Below are positions 1 through 8,177 of a DNA stretch of 50,622 nt, one piece after another. Position 1 is the first letter of the stretch; each line of letters opens with the position of its first letter. The notes beneath the pieces are model-generated. The model was not told the origin of the DNA. It did no database searches and worked only from the letters and a program-made list of their open reading frames with translations. Made by a program: the position numbers and the translations under genes. Source of the DNA: Desulfitibacter alkalitolerans DSM 16504 (GTDB taxonomy: Bacteria; Bacillota; DSM-16504; Desulfitibacterales; Desulfitibacteraceae); contig NZ_JHVU01000030.1 in the NCBI RefSeq assembly GCF_000620305.1, forward strand, positions 1 through 50,622. The letters are read 5' to 3'.

Positions 1-109
1 CTTTCAGTCCCCATTATCTGGGTCAATACAATGAAACGTCCCGTTCCAACCACTTCAAGGTTCCCGTCTGGTCTTTCAGTCCCCATTATCTGGGTCAATA
101 CAATGAAAC
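1..109 (-). CRISPR. Leader-proximal end of a type I-D CRISPR array
   Basis: Two identical 37-nt repeats lie at 1-37 and 73-109, separated by one 35-nt spacer at 38-72. The array runs off the left edge of the window. Read on the minus strand, the repeat begins GTTTCATTG and ends ACTGAAAG, the form usual for repeats cut by Cas6 to leave an 8-nt 5' handle. The inner part can form only a weak stem (CCCA/TGGG). The cas genes and the noncoding leader are on the right, so the array is transcribed leftward and the spacer at 38-72 should be the most recently acquired one. Confidence 0.93.
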
Positions 110-300
110 CGACTTATATGTGCATGTTTAAACCATTGGTGTATCTAATTTTACAGCGTTCTTGATTTATCAAAGAACTATCTTTCTTTCGCAAAATAAT
201 TTTCTGTTTCAAAACCCGGTGTATTTGCGAAAATGCCAACAGGGGAACCTGTTAATTTATTTCTCCAATATAATGTGTAATTCCTCTATATTCATTAATA
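110..300 (-). promoter_or_regulatory. CRISPR leader region
   Basis: This A+T-rich noncoding stretch lies between csa1 and the first repeat and should hold the array promoter and the integration-guiding leader. It contains a 9-bp inverted repeat (TTTCGCAAA at 188-196 against TTTGCGAAA at 225-233) and a second short palindrome around TTGATTTATCAA near 171-182. No convincing -35/-10 pair was found, so the transcription start is not assigned. The leader role is inferred from position. Confidence 0.6.
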
Positions 301-1224
301 TTAGTTTTCCCTACATGTAGGATAATATGGGCAGTTGGTAACGCAATTTTCTGCTATGCCTGGATCCATTTCATTTTCTATCATTTGCATTTTATTATCC
401 CTTTCTTCTATAAACCACTGCCGCAGTTCGTCATCTATAATATGCAGATCCCTATTAATAATTAGTCTATCATCTTTAAACTGAGCATATACCAAGCAGC
501 CTATATTAATTGGATGCTCATAAATTGCTTCAGTTACCATGGCATATCCAGTAGTAGTTAGGCGATGAAAAGGTTTTGGCTCACCAAATTTTAAGTCAAG
601 TATCATGGGTTCAGCAAAAGTAAAGGCATCTGAGCTTAAATTAGAGCTTAATCCTAAAAATGATCCATCTAATTTTTGTTCAGTTACAATTGGGATAGCC
701 TGATTAACTAAAGCATCAACACCAATATATGGCTGCTTTGATAATACCTCCTGCACCCTGGCATTAATTCTTGATGTTTCAAATTCCAAAAGTATTTTAA
801 TCTTTCTTTTTAATTCACCCTTGTGTTCCTGCGGTAAATTTGCCACAAAACCATCCTGCAGATAAGTGTCTGCATCTACGAGAGCTGTCATTGGTCCCAT
901 AGAGCTTTTTAATCCATTATTAAATATATTTCTCTTAGCATTTGTTAGGCAATCAGCCAGAACCTGGTGCAGAATTTTACCTGTAACCATGGCAGAGTTA
1001 GGTTTTGTTTTTACCCCCATTACACGTCTTAGAAATAAATCCCGGTTTGTTGGACAATAAGAATTTGCAACTTCATATAATGCAAGTTTAATACCGTAAG
1101 GTGGTTCTAGTGGAGGTGCATACCAGTTCCATCCTCTTAATTCATCAGCCACATCCAGGCGTCGTGATTTTGGAATTAGTCCTCGCAAAAGTTTCTTTTT
1201 TTCTTCTTCATTTAAAAAGTACAT
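301..1224 (-). CDS. csa1: Csa1-type Cas4-family nuclease
   Basis: This 307-residue protein resembles the Csa1 branch of Cas4 nucleases. It has the RGWNW motif near residues 30-34, a first cysteine in SYCPTNRD (Cys57), the PD-(D/E)XK-type strand with DLKFG near residue 210, and a C-terminal cysteine cluster CVTNCPYYPTC, which together would hold an iron-sulfur cluster. Csa1 is known mainly from archaeal type I-A loci. In Pyrococcus two Cas4 proteins help trim prespacers and set PAM and orientation. A GAGGTGAATAA ribosome binding site precedes the ATG. It is the last gene of the adaptation module, immediately after cas4, with only 4 nt between them, and sits beside the leader. The family call is good; the exact role in this bacterium is inferred. 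Confidence 0.85.
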   Translation of the reverse strand: MYFLNEEEKKKLLRGLIPKSRRLDVADELRGWNWYAPPLEPPYGIKLALYEVANSYCPTNRDLFLRRVMGVKTKPNSAMVTGKILHQVLADCLTNAKRNIFNNGLKSSMGPMTALVDADTYLQDGFVANLPQEHKGELKRKIKILLEFETSRINARVQEVLSKQPYIGVDALVNQAIPIVTEQKLDGSFLGLSSNLSSDAFTFAEPMILDLKFGEPKPFHRLTTTGYAMVTEAIYEHPINIGCLVYAQFKDDRLIINRDLHIIDDELRQWFIEERDNKMQMIENEMDPGIAENCVTNCPYYPTCREN

Positions 1225-1228
1225 TTAT

Positions 1229-1810
1229 TCACCTCATATCATTGCACCATCTGCGAAATTCACAGTCAATACAACGTCTGCTTTTTCTGGGCGGAGATGG
1301 CATATTCTCATTTTGAATAATCTTCCGGATTTTAGCCATGATCTCCAGCACATATTTTCTAGCATTTGGTGTTATCTCAATTTCATATATCACTTCTGTT
1401 GTAGTAAAGTATAGAAAACCACACCTAATTGGCTTGTGGTAATATTCCTCTAAAAGCATTGCATAAGCTATAACCTGATATTTATGATTGAGATAGGGTG
1501 TACCATGGGTATGTTTTATTTCAACTGGATAAATATAGTTTTTTTGCACTATATGAAGGTCAAGTTTTCCCTCTAAGCCTAATCGTTCACTATATAAACC
1601 AGTGTGAAATATCCTTTCTCCTTCTTCTAAGTTGTATCTTTTTAATCTTCGTCTTTTCTCTAGCCTCTCCAGTTCCAGATGTTCCTCCTGTCCCAATTCC
1701 ATTTTACCTGTATATTTTCGTGGTACAGGACAGACATGATGAAAATATATTACCCTGGGACAAAATAAATACTGTTTTATATCGCCAACCCTTAGTTTAA
1801 TTTCCTGCAC
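1229..1810 (-). CDS. cas4: CRISPR-associated exonuclease Cas4
   Basis: Cas4 is a RecB-like PD-(D/E)XK exonuclease that processes prespacers for Cas1-Cas2. The 193-residue protein shows the expected order: the first cysteine in FCPR (Cys17), GKLDL, the catalytic VEIKH strand, the YQVIAYAMLLE helix carrying the QxxxY motif, and a final CIDCEFRRWC cluster that completes the Fe-S site. Translation appears to begin at a GTG that overlaps the 3' end of cas2, with GAGGTG upstream inside cas2. The length is typical. The overlap with cas2 and the short gap to csa1 indicate one translationally coupled adaptation unit. Confidence in the family is high. Confidence 0.93.
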   Translation of the reverse strand: MQEIKLRVGDIKQYLFCPRVIYFHHVCPVPRKYTGKMELGQEEHLELERLEKRRRLKRYNLEEGERIFHTGLYSERLGLEGKLDLHIVQKNYIYPVEIKHTHGTPYLNHKYQVIAYAMLLEEYYHKPIRCGFLYFTTTEVIYEIEITPNARKYVLEIMAKIRKIIQNENMPSPPRKSRRCIDCEFRRWCNDMR

Positions 1811-2057
1811 AAGGCAACACCTCTAAAACCTGCATAAGCCGCAAGTCTTTATCACATACTGGGCAGATTATTATGTTTCCTTCATCTTTCTTAAGTATCT
1901 TTTTTAATCTTCCGGTAATTTCCTGCCGCCTGTTATGATTTAATTCCCCAAAAAAAGTACTGTACTGAACATGCTGTAAACCATAGTCCTTACAGGTTTC
2001 AAATATTTTCTTTCTTATCCTATCCTCTGAAATATCGTAAATAATAAAAGTTTTCAT
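1797..2057 (-). CDS. cas2: CRISPR-associated endoribonuclease-fold Cas2
   Basis: Cas2 is the small ferredoxin-fold dimer that bridges two Cas1 dimers in the spacer integrase. The N-terminal IIYDIS carries the conserved aspartate after the first strand, followed by an arginine-rich helix and QYSTFFGEL, all typical of Cas2. The reading frame is open from 2072, but the ATG at 2057 (protein beginning MKTFIIYDIS) is preferred because it begins just after the cas1 stop and gives the normal length of about 86 residues. It overlaps cas4 at its 3' end. Confidence 0.92.
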   Translation of the reverse strand: MKTFIIYDISEDRIRKKIFETCKDYGLQHVQYSTFFGELNHNRRQEITGRLKKILKKDEGNIIICPVCDKDLRLMQVLEVLPCAGN

Positions 2058-2059
2058 AA

Positions 2060-3067
2060 TCACCATCCACATACAAAAGGCTTGTAATTTGCTTCCTCAC
2101 GTAAAAAAGTTGCAATTCTTCTTGCCTGCCTCTGCATGATTGTTTCCATGGTATATTTTTTGCCCTGATACATTTCCTTTTGCTGCAGCTTTTCTAAAAC
2201 TTTGTCCCCAACCAGTTTCTTGCTTTCATTGGTTAAATACCCATCCTCAAGTTCCAGTTTAGTACCTTTGTTTACTAAAGCAATTACAACCCTATCTACC
2301 ACTGGCTGACGAAATTCTTCTATAAAATCGTACACAAGGCTCTTCTTACCAGGCCTATCCACATGTAGAAATCCCCCGAATATTTCTAAACCTGCAAGGA
2401 GCAAACATTTCTCAATTCGTGTAGAAAGTATTGCATATCCATAGTTTAAAGCAGCATTAACAGGGTGATTGGCCGGACGGTGTTCTCTGCCGGGAAAATC
2501 TATTTCGGGGCCAAGAATTTTTGCAACCCCCTGCCAGTAAAGATTTCCTGCCCTGCCCTCTAAAGAAAGGATATTTCCTCTAATCTCATCAATATTGTTT
2601 CCAGATATACCCTTAAGTTCTTCTACAAGCTTTTCAATTTTTTCAGCAATAAGCTGCAATTCATTAAATAGATAAGTATCAGATACCTTACGGTACTTGG
2701 AAAAATATTTTATAACATTTCTCTGGTTCTTAAGTTTACCTTCAACAAAAAGTTTGACCAGCTTCACTCCCCGTTTATCCTTATAGCTCATCAGTTGTTC
2801 CCTGCGGGTGATAACAGAACCATTTAAATAAGATGATGTTAGATTAGCATAAGGGGTACCTGTATGGGATAGAAATGAAATGTTAATCCCATGCTCCATG
2901 CATTCTTGGAGTAAATCAGAAGAAAAGGTTATTCCCTTGCCTTCAATAATTAATTGCTGCAATTCAAAAAATGGAACCTCATTTACCACTTTCCCATTTT
3001 GCTTAACAGTTAGTCTTTGGCTTTTTTTACCTAAAAAAGTACCATAATCAGAAATAACTAGATCCAT
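2060..3067 (-). CDS. cas1: CRISPR-associated integrase Cas1
   Basis: Cas1 is the metal-dependent integrase that inserts spacers at the leader end of the array. The 335-residue protein has the N-terminal beta domain (SDYGTFLGKKS) and the alpha-helical catalytic domain with the active-site glutamate in LEGRAGN, the histidine in REHRPANHPVNAAL and the acidic stretch around RQPVVDRV. The length is normal. It is followed directly by cas2 with no real gap, and a possible separate promoter lies upstream, so adaptation genes may be transcribed apart from the effector genes. Confidence 0.95.
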   Translation of the reverse strand: MDLVISDYGTFLGKKSQRLTVKQNGKVVNEVPFFELQQLIIEGKGITFSSDLLQECMEHGINISFLSHTGTPYANLTSSYLNGSVITRREQLMSYKDKRGVKLVKLFVEGKLKNQRNVIKYFSKYRKVSDTYLFNELQLIAEKIEKLVEELKGISGNNIDEIRGNILSLEGRAGNLYWQGVAKILGPEIDFPGREHRPANHPVNAALNYGYAILSTRIEKCLLLAGLEIFGGFLHVDRPGKKSLVYDFIEEFRQPVVDRVVIALVNKGTKLELEDGYLTNESKKLVGDKVLEKLQQKEMYQGKKYTMETIMQRQARRIATFLREEANYKPFVCGW

Positions 3068-3098
3068 ATTCCCACTTCACTTAATTGTTTTACTAACA

Positions 3099-3125
3099 AT
3101 TATTGCCAAAAATCTTCAATGTCAA
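3099..3125 (-). promoter_or_regulatory. Possible sigma-A promoter of the cas1-cas2-cas4-csa1 unit
   Basis: On the minus strand TTGACA (3120-3125) is followed after 15 bp by AATAAT (3099-3104), about 30 bp before the cas1 start. The hexamers are good but the spacer is short, so the call is tentative. The 164-bp gap between cas6 and cas1 is otherwise without visible genes. Confidence 0.4.
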
Positions 3126-3231
3126 ACTACCTTAATAAGTACTTTAACTTCATAAATTGTTATTCCAACGTAAAATCCATGTATCTGAGGCAGTTTTTGA
3201 TTATATATTGTTTTTGCCAAACTATTCTGAA

Positions 3232-4200
3232 CTAAACTATTTTATATTTCCCTAATCCAAAAACTGTACCCTTACCAGCATGGATAATTTCTGCTAGCTT
3301 TAAGTATGGGTATATATTAGTAAAATCACCTTTAAATTTAGCCCTTCCTACCAAGCCACCCATTTTTAATTTGGTATCCTGACGTTTAGAAAACCGCTCC
3401 CAATCAACCCATATAGTGTTATCCTCTATTTTTGTTGCTTTTTCTGCTTCTGCAATAAGGTCTTTATAATCAACATTCAAATCATCGCCATGATGAAAAT
3501 ATAAAATAGAAGAAATTCTTCTTAAAATATTTCTCATTAAAATATGCAGCTCTATATTATTTACCAACTCTCTCTGGTATTTAAGACGTAAAGGTGTAAT
3601 AAAATGCAGTTCTATTTGGTCAGGTATATTAGTTCCTGATGTTTCTTGAATTTGACTTCCACTTATGGTACAGTTGACATTTTTCACAAGTCTATTTTGA
3701 CAGCAAAAAATCTCATTTTCTACAATTTCATTTACTACTTGATTAGGAAGGTTTAATCCTGTTACCTTATGTAATTGAAATCTTCTCCTGCCTTTTCCGA
3801 TACCCAGCTCACCTAGTTTTTCGAAAGCAACAATAAAATAAGGCAGGTATTCTATGCATTTACCCATGAGGATTATATTAAAATCAATTTTATCACCCTT
3901 GTTGTAATGGGTTTTTGATACCAGGGGGGGCTCTATAATAAATGGCCTTGGAATATCATCATAGTTTTTTAGTACTTCTGCCCCTATAGGTGGAGAAGTC
4001 TCAAATATATAAGCATAGGGACAGTTAGCCTGCAGTAAACAGCCGGTGCAGGTATTCCTTCCTAGTTGTGAACATGCTAATTTTTTAAAGGCAGTTCCAA
4101 ATCCCCCTCTAAAGGTTGAACCTTTATAGGCTGGCAGTTCTAACCCATCTTCCTTTACTGCAATGGTAAACTTATATACTGCTGTACGAAAGTTTTTCAT
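3232..4200 (-). CDS. cas6: CRISPR RNA processing endoribonuclease Cas6
   Basis: Cas6 cuts the precursor crRNA within each repeat. The 322-residue protein has a cysteine cluster near the N-terminus (Cys43, Cys51, Cys54, Cys60, with CTGC and NCPYAYIFE), as seen in a Cas6 branch with PF10040-like C-termini, and ends with the glycine-rich loop GKGTVFGLGKY that is the hallmark of RAMP proteins. A second glycine-rich segment, ELGIGKGRRR, lies near residue 135. GGGGAC precedes the ATG. A 289-bp gap separates it from cas3', larger than other gaps in the effector module, so its expression may be set apart from the helicase. Confidence 0.88.
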   Translation of the reverse strand: MKNFRTAVYKFTIAVKEDGLELPAYKGSTFRGGFGTAFKKLACSQLGRNTCTGCLLQANCPYAYIFETSPPIGAEVLKNYDDIPRPFIIEPPLVSKTHYNKGDKIDFNIILMGKCIEYLPYFIVAFEKLGELGIGKGRRRFQLHKVTGLNLPNQVVNEIVENEIFCCQNRLVKNVNCTISGSQIQETSGTNIPDQIELHFITPLRLKYQRELVNNIELHILMRNILRRISSILYFHHGDDLNVDYKDLIAEAEKATKIEDNTIWVDWERFSKRQDTKLKMGGLVGRAKFKGDFTNIYPYLKLAEIIHAGKGTVFGLGKYKIV

Positions 4201-4489
4201 TGTAATCAGTCCCCTTTTTTAACCTGTTTCCTTGGGGTCAAAGCTTTTATAGGTAATCAATAATCTCTTGCGCAAATTGTTCAAAGCCTAACTTCTATTA
4301 CCCGAATATCCAATTCCTAATCCCCTCTCTTTTATTTCGTTGCAAAGGTATTTAGAATGATAATCAAAGAATTTAATATAATTCTATTTTTTCAAGTTGT
4401 GGTTTTTCCATTTGAAACACCTTCGTTTTTATTCTCCTTAACCCCGGCCAGTGGACCGGGGTTAAGTGGTAAATAGTAACCAGGTTATT
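4201..4489. other. Noncoding gap between cas3' and cas6
   Basis: This 289-bp region has no convincing gene. It contains the perfect hairpin described at 4437-4466, an 11-codon start-stop unit on the minus strand with a weak ribosome binding site that is probably meaningless, and otherwise A+T-rich sequence. No clear promoter was found for cas6. Confidence 0.5.
4437..4466 (-). terminator. Intercistronic hairpin downstream of cas3'
   Basis: CTTAACCCCGG and CCGGGGTTAAG form a perfect 11-bp stem with an 8-nt loop, just 24 bp past the cas3' stop codon. It is G+C-rich for its surroundings, but no T-run follows on either strand. It could be a partial terminator or an mRNA-stabilising end that reduces cas6 expression relative to the effector genes. 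Confidence 0.5.
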
Positions 4490-6496
4490 TTAATTATTAT
4501 AATTCATTCTCCACATTTCCCATACAATTAAAGCTGCACCATGAAAAACTGCAGCTTTCTGTCCTCTACTGCCACATTTAAACCAGGGGATACGCCAATC
4601 TAATTGTTTGGCAAAGTCTATTGGAACAAGTACAAAAATATTAGGCCTCAAAGTAAATATATGAGAAATGCTCGATTTATGTCCATCTCTAAATACAGTT
4701 ATACTTTCAACATCACGAGTACTATAAATAGTGCCAACTTCTAAATCAGTAAAAGACTCATGTATATAACAATGATGAGGATTATTCAGTTCAAAACCAT
4801 CGATAAAAATGGTATTATACTTCTCCTTATATTGGGGACTCTTTTTACTCCATCGAAGAAGTGTAATTATATCAGTTTCATATATGGGATATCTTTCTTT
4901 TCTTTCTTCGGCATTATCATATACCTCTACAGTTGGGATTGAGCTACGAAATGATGCTATATTAAGATAATCAAGTAGCCAACAAGGTCTTCCATTTTCA
5001 CGGGCTAAATTAACCCTTAATAAATATTTTTTTAATTTATCATTTATAGCTAAAGTATCAGCAAAACATTTTAATTCTTTTTCCAACCAATCAAAAATAC
5101 TTTTTAATTCAGCATTGCTACAATTAAAATCTCGTCGTAGTTGATCTTTTATGACCTCTACCTGAGAACCAATTGTAACCACACCACCAAAAGTTGAAAC
5201 AAACCAGTCGTAAGAATCATTTTTTTCATAAATTTTCTTAACCAATAACTCAAAATTATTACGTTCTATTTCCATTGCTATTTCGCCAAATGCTTTAACC
5301 TCTCTACTATCTCCGAACAGTAAAGCTTCTCCGTGTTGATGCCTACCCACTCTTCCCAAACGTTGCATAAAAGAGACACTATCTTTGGCTTCAAAAAGCA
5401 ATAAATCAGTCTTAAAATCTATACCAACCTCTATAGCAGCCGTACCAATAACAACTAATTTTCCTTCAATTGTTCGATCATCCTTCGCCATTAATCCTCT
5501 TACAACACCTAGTTCACTATAGTTCCAGCCAGACTCTACCAACTTTTCTTCTAGTCTTATAGCATCTATGACTGAATTAATTATAACAACAGCAGGTACA
5601 TAAAAGGGGTCTTTATGCAATTCAGCTTTCTTTTCTAGGAGTATGCGATTAGCTTGTAAGTGATTAAATATACTTTCAACCACATCATTTTTGTTATGCA
5701 TAACCATAAACTTAACTTGATTAGTCATAATCTTTTCCCCATCTGGGGGTGAGTCTATATTTATGTGACTTGTAACCATTTCAAAGTTTCCGAGAGTTTT
5801 ATTAATTAGGCCTATTATTTCATGATCTGGGGTAGCTGAAAGTAAAACTATTTTCTTAAACGAACCTAGCTTTCTAGCTAAAAAGGAAAGGAAAAGAATA
5901 TGTGCCAGTTCTGTTCCCCAATATAAATGAAATTCGTCAAGCACTAACGTCTGGTAATGCTGTAGGTGAGCTATAACTTCTGAACTACTCTTACCATAAC
6001 GGAGTGAATAAATTAAATAAAGCAAGTCAGGATTAATCATTACAATTTTTGCACAGTTATTTGAAGGAGGCTGTATAAGCTTTAATAAAGCTTTTGATTT
6101 ACAATTATGCCCAAGTTTTTTTCTGAACTGTTCCAACTGGAACGCGTTTATTCTAACAATTTGCAGGTCTGCTCCTATATTTTTATCGTTAACAGTATCT
6201 GGAGTAATAATAATGCATCTCATACCTAATTCTTTTTCGGCCAATTCTCTAATAGATTGCTCTTGATCAACCATTAATGCATTAGTGGGATATACAAATA
6301 CTGCACAAGACTTATTAATTAGAAGAGGAAGAACAGCTGAAGCAGTTTTTCCACTGCCTGTTTTAGTAGCTAATAAAAGCATGTCTTTTTCATCCCATTT
6401 TTCCATCATTTTAAGCTGATGAGGATATAAGCTCATATTAATATTCTGAATTTTGTAAGTAGGTATTTTTACCGCTAAAATATTAGTAATGGCCAT
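4490..6496 (-). CDS. cas3: Type I-D helicase Cas3' (no HD domain)
   Basis: This is a superfamily 2 DNA helicase of about 668 residues that would unwind target DNA after Cascade binding. Visible motifs are Walker A TKTGSGKT (about residues 43-50), the DEFH box (about 187-190), LLSATPD and the arginine-finger motif QRLGRVGRH. There is no HD nuclease domain, as expected for type I-D, where the HD motif is in Cas10d. The frame is open from 6514, but the ATG at 6496 has GGGGAG six bases upstream and starts two bases after the csc1 stop, so it is the better start. The C-terminal third is less conserved and was not assigned. Confidence 0.9.
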   Translation of the reverse strand: MAITNILAVKIPTYKIQNINMSLYPHQLKMMEKWDEKDMLLLATKTGSGKTASAVLPLLINKSCAVFVYPTNALMVDQEQSIRELAEKELGMRCIIITPDTVNDKNIGADLQIVRINAFQLEQFRKKLGHNCKSKALLKLIQPPSNNCAKIVMINPDLLYLIYSLRYGKSSSEVIAHLQHYQTLVLDEFHLYWGTELAHILFLSFLARKLGSFKKIVLLSATPDHEIIGLINKTLGNFEMVTSHINIDSPPDGEKIMTNQVKFMVMHNKNDVVESIFNHLQANRILLEKKAELHKDPFYVPAVVIINSVIDAIRLEEKLVESGWNYSELGVVRGLMAKDDRTIEGKLVVIGTAAIEVGIDFKTDLLLFEAKDSVSFMQRLGRVGRHQHGEALLFGDSREVKAFGEIAMEIERNNFELLVKKIYEKNDSYDWFVSTFGGVVTIGSQVEVIKDQLRRDFNCSNAELKSIFDWLEKELKCFADTLAINDKLKKYLLRVNLARENGRPCWLLDYLNIASFRSSIPTVEVYDNAEERKERYPIYETDIITLLRWSKKSPQYKEKYNTIFIDGFELNNPHHCYIHESFTDLEVGTIYSTRDVESITVFRDGHKSSISHIFTLRPNIFVLVPIDFAKQLDWRIPWFKCGSRGQKAAVFHGAALIVWEMWRMNYNN

Positions 6497-6498
6497 TC

Positions 6499-7218
6499 TC
6501 ATCTCCCCTGCCATAAACGTTTAGGAAATAATATCATATTCTTCCCTACTGAAATAAAATAATCATTTTGAATTTGTACTCTTCTAAAAATCATATGGGG
6601 AGGCATAATCGTGGGTTCATACCAGATGATACTACCGTATATATCTAGTGGATTAACAGGATGATCGGGAATAACAGGATTTTTTATAAAATACGCCTCT
6701 GCTCCACCAATTTCTTCCCAATAAACCCTTACTGAACATCCTTTTTTTCCTAACCGGAAAGTTCCAGGAAGCTTATAGTCAGTCAAAGTAAAACAATAAA
6801 ATGAATAACCAAAGGTTTCTCTTCGATGACCCTTCGTTTTAGCAACTTGTGGTGATATCACTATCCTTTTTGCCAAAGATGGAGTGTTTATTTTACCTCC
6901 GGTATCAGTACGAAGAGTAAGATCATCCATTGCATTAAGAGTGACTTCAACCCTTTTAACTCTAGTATTTATAGCTGGTGTTGCATAAACAGGCATTACT
7001 TTTAAATCATGTTCATATTGAGGTGCAGTACCCAAATATATTCCATATGAATATTGTGATAAAGCATAAGTTAATGCGTAATTATGTAACAAAGGCCACG
7101 TGTTGGATACTTGAGCAATTTCTGACGAAGAAAACCATAGATAATCATGGTTATATAAACGCCCATAAAAGAGACGAATACCATGGTCTTTTAGTAAAAT
7201 AGGTTTCATATACATCAC
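6499..7218 (-). CDS. csc1: Type I-D Cascade subunit Csc1 (Cas5 family)
   Basis: Csc1 is the Cas5-like subunit that caps the 5' handle of the crRNA in type I-D Cascade. The 239-residue protein starts with KDHGIRLFYGRLYNHDYLWFSS-like sequence and has the repeated strand patterns of RAMP folds, including a TFRLGKKGC glycine-containing turn in its second half. The start overlaps the csc2 stop; the ATG three codons further in is also possible. It lies directly between csc2 and cas3', the usual partners. The assignment rests on sequence recognition plus position. Confidence 0.85.
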   Translation of the reverse strand: MMYMKPILLKDHGIRLFYGRLYNHDYLWFSSSEIAQVSNTWPLLHNYALTYALSQYSYGIYLGTAPQYEHDLKVMPVYATPAINTRVKRVEVTLNAMDDLTLRTDTGGKINTPSLAKRIVISPQVAKTKGHRRETFGYSFYCFTLTDYKLPGTFRLGKKGCSVRVYWEEIGGAEAYFIKNPVIPDHPVNPLDIYGSIIWYEPTIMPPHMIFRRVQIQNDYFISVGKNMILFPKRLWQGR

Positions 7219-8177
7219 ACTTTCTGCATCTGACGGTATCCATTAACTTGATCATATAGAGAGGCCAACAGTTTAATACTCATTGATGTTTGAGAAACTT
7301 CTGAAATAATTTGATTTACATTTTCTGGGGAAATAATTTTGACTTTATCTTGATTACCAGTATATTTTTTATATCCCTTTAATATTTGATAAACTCGTTC
7401 CGCTGTTAAATCTTCTTGATAATCATATAGTTCTAAAGTTAATTCCATTGACGTAATTATTTCTTCCCAACCACCAACTATTCCAACTAAAGTATTTCGT
7501 ACATCACCGCCAATTCTAGTTTCAGCCCCATAGCTTTTTGCAGCTAAAATAGTTTTAACTGTAAGTATTACTTCTTCCAAGGTAGCTGATTTTAAAGTTA
7601 TAATAGAAGGAAATAAAGTTGCTGGTCTGACGGCGTACCGGCTTCCCAAAGCCTGTCCGGTTTTTTGATTTACATCATTTATTGCATTGAAAGTTATACT
7701 TGTTTCTACTTCCTCAAATGGTAATAATGAAAAGGCAGTACTATATTCTATTCGATGCTTAATATTAGCAATCTTTTCTTTTCCACTTTCAGTACTAGTG
7801 GCTCCGAAAAGAACACAACGAGGACACTGTAAACAAAGATTATCTTTGAGATAACATTCAGCTTGTTTTTGTATGTTATATTTTAGTTTTTCATCTAGAT
7901 TTTGCTCTAAGGCTTCTTCTCCAGCAGATCTTAAAATACGTTCTAAAGTTCTTGACTCAACTGCTTTTTGTTTCGTACCAATAAAAGCTACTCGTTGAAC
8001 ATCATCATCTTCTTTAATAGATCTAGGGGTTACAACAGTATTTAATTCACGACCCTCCTCTGTTCTAAAAACAGCAAAGTCCAAAATCTCGCGAAAAATA
8101 ATTAATTGAACTGTTTTAGCCCCAATAATTGGATTAAGCTTTTCTACTGTAAATTCTTTTAACTTTTCAATACTCAT
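7215..8177 (-). CDS. csc2: Type I-D Cascade backbone Csc2 (Cas7 family)
   Basis: Csc2 is the Cas7-type protein that polymerises along the crRNA spacer. The 320-residue product shows the family pattern: an N-terminal RRM-like segment with LIIFREILDFAVFRTEEGRE-type sequence, a cysteine pair in CLQCPRCVLFG (about residues 115-125), and RIEYSTAFSLLPFEEVETSITFN-like sequence in the middle, followed by KSYGAETRIGGDVRNTL. It starts with an ATGA overlap with the preceding small-subunit candidate, indicating translational coupling. The length matches the family. Confidence 0.9.
   Translation of the reverse strand: MSIEKLKEFTVEKLNPIIGAKTVQLIIFREILDFAVFRTEEGRELNTVVTPRSIKEDDDVQRVAFIGTKQKAVESRTLERILRSAGEEALEQNLDEKLKYNIQKQAECYLKDNLCLQCPRCVLFGATSTESGKEKIANIKHRIEYSTAFSLLPFEEVETSITFNAINDVNQKTGQALGSRYAVRPATLFPSIITLKSATLEEVILTVKTILAAKSYGAETRIGGDVRNTLVGIVGGWEEIITSMELTLELYDYQEDLTAERVYQILKGYKKYTGNQDKVKIISPENVNQIISEVSQTSMSIKLLASLYDQVNGYRQMQKV

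Noticed and set aside
4490-6496. HD nuclease domain in Cas3
   Set aside because: No HD motif set is present in this protein; the HD signature is in Cas10d, as normal for type I-D.
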